Source of the DNA: an uncultured Collinsella sp.
Lineage (GTDB): Bacteria > Actinomycetota > Coriobacteriia > Coriobacteriales > Coriobacteriaceae
Direction of reading: 5' to 3'
DNA length: 28,118 nt
NCBI GenBank assembly: GCA_900765115.1
Contig: CAAFQK010000017.1
Coordinates: 1 to 28,118 of the forward strand
The notes below the pieces were generated by a model. It searched no databases. It was not told where the DNA came from and was given only the letters and a program-made list of their open reading frames with translations. Shown in pieces: positions 23,746 through 28,118 of this stretch. Both the position numbers and the translations under genes were made by a program. Each line of letters begins with the position of its first letter. The stretch's first letter is position 1.

Positions 23746-24141
23746 GTGACCAATTCGCTTTCGGCCTTTAGCCTGCTCGAGGCGCGCGAGGATTGCGAGC
23801 TGTGCCTGGTGGGCGGCATGTACCGCCGCCGCACCGCCGCCTTTGTGGGGCCCACGGCCGAGGATACCCTGCGCGCGCTGGGCATCGATGCGGCGTTTAT
23901 CGGCGCCAACGGTATTCTGGACGGCGACGTGTCCACGTCCAACATGGACGAGGGCCGCATCCAGCAGCTCGCCTTTAGCAAGGCCGATGCGCGCTACCTC
24001 ATCGCCGACTCCAGCAAGATCGGCAAGCGCGACTTCTACACCTTCTGCCGCCTGGACAGCCTGGACGCCGTAGTGTGCGAGCCGAGCATCTCCGCCGAAG
24101 ACCGCGCCGCCATCGAGGAGCACGCGCAGGTCATTTGCTAA
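23746..24141 (+). pseudogene. truncated duplicate of the deoR 3' half
   Basis: The 396 bases align without a gap to 18992-19387 of the complete DeoR gene; I count 8 amino-acid differences in 131, while silent changes are more frequent. The copy holds only the effector domain, from VTNSLSAF to the stop, and lacks the helix-turn-helix. The match ends abruptly a few codons before 23746. The frame could start at the GTG at 23746, but there is no ribosome site. It follows the EIICB terminator by about 90 bases and touches the converging AlbA-type gene. Most silent sites vary, so the frame was probably under selection for a time, or diverged as part of a full gene before truncation. Confidence 0.87.
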
Positions 24142-25398
24142 CTAGCGTAGCAGGCGATACTTCTGCCCTCTGCCGGTGCCTTCAACTGTCGCCAGGCCTG
24201 TCTCAACGAGTTTTTTGAGGATGCGAAGAAGCTTCGAGCGACTAAAGGTGACTTTGGCCGCAAGCTCGCTTGTCGATTGAGGGTGTACTCCGCTCAGCAG
24301 TCCGAATACGATAAGTTCGTCGCCTTTGAGCCCCGGGTTATCCATGAGTAGGGGAAGTGTTACCACAATGGCGTTATCCGAAACTTGAAACCGGGGCTTT
24401 CTGACGCTGTCCTTATAGGTATCGCGAATTCGCATGATGCCCGTTCCAAAGGCTTCGATAAGACCCAGGCGCAAAAAGACTTCGGCAAGAATACGATTGC
24501 GTCTAACGGATAGCATGTCGGACAGGTATTCATCGACAGTCATGCTTGCTGGCAAGCCGCCGGGCGAGGCGACTTCCACGCGGTCGTCGAACATCGAGAT
24601 GCGAATGTGCGCGGGTACATCCCAAGTCCTGTGAACGATTGCATTGGTAATGGCCTCGCGGAATGCTTCGAGCGGAATGAGCTCCTTGCGGACCCGCTCC
24701 ATTCCCTTGATCTCTTCGTAACAGTACTGAGTTTCAAATAGTTCAAGAGCGCCGTCAATCTCCGTTAAAACCGATGCATGTTCGAGAGTTTTGCGCTGCT
24801 TAATGAGATTGATGGTGTCGCCAAACACCGCCATGTCGATACCTGGGAAATCGTTCTCGTCCGCGAGCAGTTCTGCCGCGTTGTTGTAGGTTCCGGTCTC
24901 ATCGAGCAGGCCGAGGGTTTTGAGAGTATCGGTTGTGAATGACTGAAGTGAGAGCTTTGCTTTTAGGCGATTCTCTAAAACGGTGAAAGATAGATCTTGC
25001 TTGCTTGCCGGGAGCTGTTCAAAGGAGAGGTTTTGACCCTCGAGTACAAGACGCGAAAGGCCTAGGGTATCAACTGGTATGGTCGCGGTGTCATTGCGCT
25101 TGTATGCCTTCGAGCGGTATAGGTAAGGCTTCGATCTGCCGGGAAAGACCGTAAGCTCTACGGTTGCATCGAGCTCGTTGAATTTTAGGGAGTAGTCAGG
25201 CTGGGGGATGATCGAATCGTTAATCTTGTTTTCGATATCTAGGCAGGTCTGCTTGGGATCATCGAGGCCAACGGCTTCTCCGTCGTCGTTAATTCCAAAT
25301 AGAACGCGTCCTCCCGTGCCATTTGCATAAGCGGAGACGGTTTTAAGGAACGAATTGGTGACGCATTCCTTGAATTCAAGATCTTTGGATTCTTGCAT
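24142..25398 (-). CDS. AlbA/Schlafen-domain putative transcription regulator with ATPase-like and winged-helix domains
   Basis: The 418-residue protein begins with an AlbA_2 (Slfn) domain, with KDLEFKE (5-11) and ANGTGGRVLFGINDDGEAVG (25-44). A central region leads to a HATPase_c_4-type segment with FREAITNAIVHRTWDVPAHI (246-265) and EVASPGGLP. A C-terminal winged helix follows, near STSELAAKVTFSRSKLLRIL. Such proteins are widespread putative regulators, sometimes near mobile or defence genes, with little known biochemistry. The start is preceded by GGAG. The promoter region contains a dense cluster of TGACACG-type repeats, suggesting autoregulation. It converges on the deoR fragment with no gap and is less GC-rich than the flanking sugar genes, consistent with acquisition. 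Confidence 0.85.
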   Translation of the reverse strand: MQESKDLEFKECVTNSFLKTVSAYANGTGGRVLFGINDDGEAVGLDDPKQTCLDIENKINDSIIPQPDYSLKFNELDATVELTVFPGRSKPYLYRSKAYKRNDTATIPVDTLGLSRLVLEGQNLSFEQLPASKQDLSFTVLENRLKAKLSLQSFTTDTLKTLGLLDETGTYNNAAELLADENDFPGIDMAVFGDTINLIKQRKTLEHASVLTEIDGALELFETQYCYEEIKGMERVRKELIPLEAFREAITNAIVHRTWDVPAHIRISMFDDRVEVASPGGLPASMTVDEYLSDMLSVRRNRILAEVFLRLGLIEAFGTGIMRIRDTYKDSVRKPRFQVSDNAIVVTLPLLMDNPGLKGDELIVFGLLSGVHPQSTSELAAKVTFSRSKLLRILKKLVETGLATVEGTGRGQKYRLLR

Positions 25399-25423
25399 CG
25401 TGTTGCTCCGTTTCGCTTCAATT

Positions 25424-25535
25424 TGACGTGAAAAATAACACGTAAAATTTTACACGTCATTTTACGCGTCAAAATTATGACACGAAAAAATTTGCGTGTC
25501 ATTTTACGTGTCAATGTGACGCGATTTGACACGCA
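25424..25535. promoter_or_regulatory. cluster of TTTNCGYGTCA / TGACACG sites upstream of the AlbA-type gene
   Basis: At least seven half-sites of the form CGTGTCA, CGCGTCA or CACGTCA and their reverse complements (TGACACG, TGACGCG, TTGACGTG) lie within 110 AT-rich bases, several preceded by TTTT or TTTA. They lie 26-137 bases before the start codon. This arrangement suits cooperative binding of an autorepressor; the AlbA-type protein itself is the simplest candidate. Confidence 0.7.
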
Positions 25536-25623
25536 AACGTGGATGCAGTGACGTTCTGCGGGTAAATGAAGTTTGTGGGCCTGTGGTTTGGCCGAGCTGG
25601 CGCACCGGATTCTCTCGCATAGC

Positions 25624-25676
25624 CGAACGGGCTTTTGGTGTCATATCAGCACCAAATGATACCGAAAGCCCGTTCG
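25624..25676. repeat. nested hairpin with flanking direct repeat
   Basis: Outer arms CGAACGGGCTTT (25624-25635) and AAAGCCCGTTCG (25665-25676) are exact complements. They enclose a second stem, TTTGGTG (25634-25640) with CACCAAA (25650-25656). TGATACCGAAA occurs at 25657-25667 and again at 25677-25687. No gene is adjacent and no T-tract follows. The stretch from 25536 to array 2 otherwise shows nothing I can name. Confidence 0.65.
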
Positions 25677-25741
25677 TGATACCGAAAACTTGAGGCTGCG
25701 CTCCATAGCTGATTGGATAGTTTGGATTCTACCATCCGATT

Positions 25742-26037
25742 GTCTCGATCTGTAACAGTTAGGGGAGAAAAGCTCATCTAGATGTTACAGATCGAGATTT
25801 TCTGCCTGGCCGATTCCGTTTGTCTGAATCTGTAACGGATAGGGGTGAAATAGTCGTCTAGATGTTACAGATTGAGATTGAATGGATTGGCCTGCGCGTT
25901 CGTCTCGATCTGTAACAGGTAGACGGTCGAAAGTGGGCTACGTGTTACAGATTTAGACATTTCTGCTCGGGCGTTCTGTTTGTCTCGATCCGTAACAGCT
26001 GGGGCCGAAAATCCCTGCTAGATGTTACAGATGGAGA
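25742..26037. repeat. array 2: four 80-bp units with alternating inverted arms
   Basis: Units at 25742-25797, 25822-25877, 25902-25957 and 25982-26037 repeat with an exact 80-base period (56-base unit, 24-base separator). Arms are the same as in array 1, TCTCGATCTGTAACA and TGTTACAGATCGAGA. The centres share a TAGG-N-GAAA-N-CTAGATG pattern, and separators end in CCGTTT, CGTTC or CTGTTT as in array 1. The array lies just beyond the lacG terminator and about 340 bases upstream of the AlbA-type gene. Confidence 0.94.
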
Positions 26038-26060
26038 CAAATGATTCGCTCGGGCTCACC

Positions 26061-26110
26061 AAAAACAAAAAAGGCCGCATGCGAACCCGTGGAGGGATTC
26101 GCATGCGGCC
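26061..26110 (-). terminator. lacG terminator
   Basis: GGCCGCATGCGAA (26073-26085) and TTCGCATGCGGCC (26098-26110) form a perfect 13-bp stem; on the minus strand it is followed by TTTTTTGTTTTT. It ends the lacE-lacG operon. Confidence 0.95.
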
Positions 26111-26132
26111 GACAGGGGGTATGCGGCGGAAA

Positions 26133-27554
26133 CTAGGCCATAAGCAGGCCGGTCTCTGCGACGTTCTTGTACCAGTACGCGCTCGCCTTGGGATAGCGCT
26201 TCTGGGTCTCAAAGTCGATGTAGAACAGGCCGTAGCGCTTGTTATAGCCGTTGGTCCAGGAGAACTGGTCCTGCAGCGACCACACGAAGTAGCCGTCGAC
26301 GTTCACGCCGCCGTCGATTGCCTTGAGGATCCACGCGAGATGCTGACGCATGTAGTCGATACGAGGGGCGTCGTCGATAAAGCCGTCCTCGAAGTCGTCC
26401 TTATAGCCCATGCCGTTCTCGGTGATGTAGATCTTCTTGTAGTTGGGGTAATCGTTCTTAATGCGGAGCAGCAGGTCGTAGAGGCCCTCGGGATAGATGA
26501 TCCAGTCCCAATCGGTGGTGGGTACGCCTTCGCGTACGCATGACTCGCCCACGCCCTTGAGGAACCAGCGCGAGGAGCCCTTGTCGCCGGTGCCATTGTG
26601 GTTGATGTCGTTTTCGCCCTCGGCGGCACGCAGGAACTGGCACTTGTAGGTGTTGACGCCCAGGCAATCGTTGTAGGGGAGCGCGGCGGTCAGCGCGGCG
26701 ATGTCCTCGTCGCGGACGTCGAGCTCGCCGCCGGCGATATGGGCCAGCTTGGTCGCGGCTTCCATGGTGTCGGCTGCATAGTGGCCGCGGAAGGTGGCGT
26801 CGAGTACCCAGTGGTTGTTGATGACGTCGGCCATGCGAGCTGCCTCGCAATCGGCGGCGTTGTTGGGGTCGAGGGGATACTTGGGCTCCAGGTTCTGGAC
26901 AATGCCGATCTCGCCCTCAAAGCCGCCCTCGTGGAAGGCGACGACGGCCTTGGCATGGGCCACCATCATGTTGTGCATGAGCTGGAAGGCCTTATCCAGG
27001 CGATACTTCTCGCCGTGCGGCCAGTTGCCGACGATAAAGCTGCCCTCGGCGGTCGCGGGGATCTCGTTAAAGGTAAACCAGTGCTTGACCTCGGTGAATT
27101 CGGCAAAGCAGAACTTGGCGTACTCGACAAAGGCGTCGATCGTCGTGCGCGTCAGGAAGCCCTCGCCGCCGTTCTGGTAAAAGGCCTCGGGCGTATCGAA
27201 GTGATCGAGCGTGACATAGGGGATAACGCCGGCTTTATTGCAGGTGGCGAAAAGCTCGTGATAGAAGGCGACACCCTCGGGGTTGATCTCGCCAGTACCG
27301 TTGGGGAAGATGCGGCTCCAAGCGATGGAGACGCGGATACCGTTGATGCCGAAGCGCTGGCACAGGTCGATATCGACCGGGTACTTGTTGTAGAAATCGC
27401 TTGCGGGATCGGGGGAGAAGCGACCCTGAGCTGCCAGGAAATCGTCCCAGGGCACTTTGCCCTTGCCGTGCGTACGGGTCTCGCCCTCAACCTGGTAAGC
27501 AGCGGTGGCGCCGCCAAACACAAAGCCGTTGGGGAACTGCATGGGATTGGTCAT
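26133..27554 (-). CDS. lacG: 6-phospho-beta-galactosidase (GH1, LacG-like)
   Basis: LacG hydrolyses PTS-imported lactose-6-phosphate to glucose and galactose-6-phosphate in the cytoplasm. The 473-residue protein follows the LacG pattern closely: FVFGGATAAYQVEG, PASDFYNKYPVDIDL, NGIRVSIAWSRIFP, the acid/base Glu in TFNEI (164) and the nucleophile Glu in ITENGMGYKD (379). TFNEI instead of the TFNEP of general beta-glucosidases also fits LacG. The FSWTNGYNKRYG block retains the Ser, Lys and Tyr (432, 439, 441) that bind the substrate phosphate in LacG. The start has AAAGGATG upstream. It is the second gene after a lacE-like EIICB, 75 bases apart with a hairpin between. 6-Phospho-beta-glucosidase is the main alternative. 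Confidence 0.88.
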   Translation of the reverse strand: MTNPMQFPNGFVFGGATAAYQVEGETRTHGKGKVPWDDFLAAQGRFSPDPASDFYNKYPVDIDLCQRFGINGIRVSIAWSRIFPNGTGEINPEGVAFYHELFATCNKAGVIPYVTLDHFDTPEAFYQNGGEGFLTRTTIDAFVEYAKFCFAEFTEVKHWFTFNEIPATAEGSFIVGNWPHGEKYRLDKAFQLMHNMMVAHAKAVVAFHEGGFEGEIGIVQNLEPKYPLDPNNAADCEAARMADVINNHWVLDATFRGHYAADTMEAATKLAHIAGGELDVRDEDIAALTAALPYNDCLGVNTYKCQFLRAAEGENDINHNGTGDKGSSRWFLKGVGESCVREGVPTTDWDWIIYPEGLYDLLLRIKNDYPNYKKIYITENGMGYKDDFEDGFIDDAPRIDYMRQHLAWILKAIDGGVNVDGYFVWSLQDQFSWTNGYNKRYGLFYIDFETQKRYPKASAYWYKNVAETGLLMA

Positions 27555-27587
27555 GAGTCATCCTTTCTGTGGGATTCGAATAGGGAG

Positions 27588-27614
27588 GGTGCCCGAACTG
27601 GGGATCCGGGCACC
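27588..27614. other. intercistronic hairpin between lacE-like and lacG
   Basis: GGTGCCCG (27588-27595) and CGGGCACC (27607-27614) pair perfectly around an 11-base loop. There is no T-tract in either direction, so it may tune processing or stability of the two-gene transcript. Confidence 0.55.
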
Positions 27615-27629
27615 AACAGAGGGAGGAAA

Positions 27630-28118
27630 CTAGTCGAGGTTCTCGCGGAGCCACTTGATGGCGCCAGCGGGGTCGCGAGTAAGGTCGATATATTCCTTAC
27701 CGCGGGGAGCGAGCAGCTTAATGCCCAGACGATCGGTGTCGGCCTTCATGTCGTTGTAGTAGCTACGGACCTGCGGGGCAAGCACGATAACGTCGTACTG
27801 ATCCATGATGGCAGTGTGCTGGCCATAGGCGCCTGCGGAGGAAGCGATGTTCTCTCCGGTCTGCGCAGCACCTTCCTTGATGGCGTTGGCAAGCATGGCA
27901 GAGGTGCCGGCGCCGGCGCACAGGACGAGGACCTTCAGGCCATCGACGTCCTTCTTAGCGGATGCGTCGGCGGCGGGCTCGGGCTGATCGGCGACAGGCT
28001 TGCTGTCGGCGGCAGCGGCGGTCGGCTCGACGGAAGCGGTGACAGCGGCGGTCTGCTCGACAGCGGGCGCAGAGGTGCTGGCGGCGATGGTGGCAGCACC
28101 ATCGGACTCGAGACCCAG
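27630..28118 (-). CDS. PTS lactose-family EIICB, C-terminal part (cut by window edge)
   Basis: Only the 3' end of this minus-strand gene is in the window; the frame is open to the last base. Visible is a long Ala/Pro/Glu-rich linker (about 60 residues) followed by a IIB domain with KVLVLCAGAGTSAML, whose Cys is the phosphorylation site, and the conserved DQYDVIVLAPQVRSYY and DRLGIKLLAPRGKEYIDLT. The IIB part closely parallels that of the EIICB at 21889-23583, but the linker is much longer and Ala-rich here. It lies directly upstream of lacG on the same strand, so lactose (LacE) is the likely substrate. The apparent internal ATG at 27896 is inside the IIB domain and is not the start. Confidence 0.9.
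   Translation of the reverse strand: MGLESDGAATIAASTSAPAVEQTAAVTASVEPTAAAADSKPVADQPEPAADASAKKDVDGLKVLVLCAGAGTSAMLANAIKEGAAQTGENIASSAGAYGQHTAIMDQYDVIVLAPQVRSYYNDMKADTDRLGIKLLAPRGKEYIDLTRDPAGAIKWLRENLD

Noticed and set aside
24142..25398. Mobile-element or defence cassette around the AlbA-type gene
   Set aside because: No transposase, nuclease or toxin partner is present; it stands as a single regulator gene.
19507..26037. CRISPR arrays
   Set aside because: The repeats alternate in orientation, the separators are themselves conserved, the period is 80 bp and no cas genes are nearby.

Overview
The window looks like a chromosomal piece of a GC-rich anaerobic gut actinobacterium of the Coriobacteriia, most like Collinsella. 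I infer this from codon use, the AgaS/NagA/LacC/LacG sugar gene content, several PTS systems in an actinobacterial-looking GC-rich background, and family resemblance, not from any search. The first ~115 bases look like a low-quality contig end.

Layout. (1) 103-5689: a general block with a 5'-cut DegV protein, a 3-hydroxyisobutyrate-dehydrogenase-like oxidoreductase with a very His/Cys-rich tail, a small membrane protein, a HEAT-repeat protein, an NAD-type isocitrate dehydrogenase and a membrane-anchored SurA-like protein. (2) 5770-9630: a 630-base regulatory region rich in inverted repeats drives a mannose-family PTS operon (IIA, YajC-like, IIB, IIC, IID). (3) 9712-16485: a GntR/UTRA regulator, an AgaS-type sugar-phosphate isomerase/deaminase, a NagA/AgaA-type deacetylase, a flavodoxin (minus strand), a LacX-like epimerase, a tagatose-6-phosphate-kinase-like PfkB kinase, a fossil of the nagA 3' end and a YhcH/TabA protein. 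(4) 16548-19387: tRNA-Thr(CGT), an orphan IIB protein whose active-site His is Tyr, galM (minus) and a DeoR regulator. (5) 19507-26037: a less GC-rich accessory stretch with a second GntR regulator, a DUF7916-like protein, an EIICB PTS protein, a truncated second copy of the deoR 3' half and an AlbA/Schlafen-type regulator. It is bracketed by two similar arrays of an 80-bp alternating inverted repeat. (6) 26133-28118 (minus): a 6-phospho-beta-galactosidase (lacG) downstream of the 3' part of an EIICB gene (lacE-like), cut by the window edge.

How it fits together. The genes point to uptake and phosphorylation of galactose-type sugars: lactose through LacE/LacG, and N-acetylgalactosamine or galactosamine through the mannose-family PTS with NagA/AgaA and AgaS. 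Both routes meet at tagatose-6-phosphate, which the PfkB kinase would phosphorylate. Galactose-6-phosphate isomerase (LacAB) and tagatose-bisphosphate aldolase are not in the window. Epimerases (LacX-like, GalM) and the YhcH/TabA protein would handle sugar anomers. Shared operator-like sequences tie distant promoters together: one motif in front of the mannose-family PTS operon and agaS, another in front of that operon and the EIICB gene.

The least explained features are the paired 80-bp repeat arrays, the two 3'-end-only gene duplicates, the Tyr-substituted orphan IIB and the metal-binding-like tail on a dehydrogenase.
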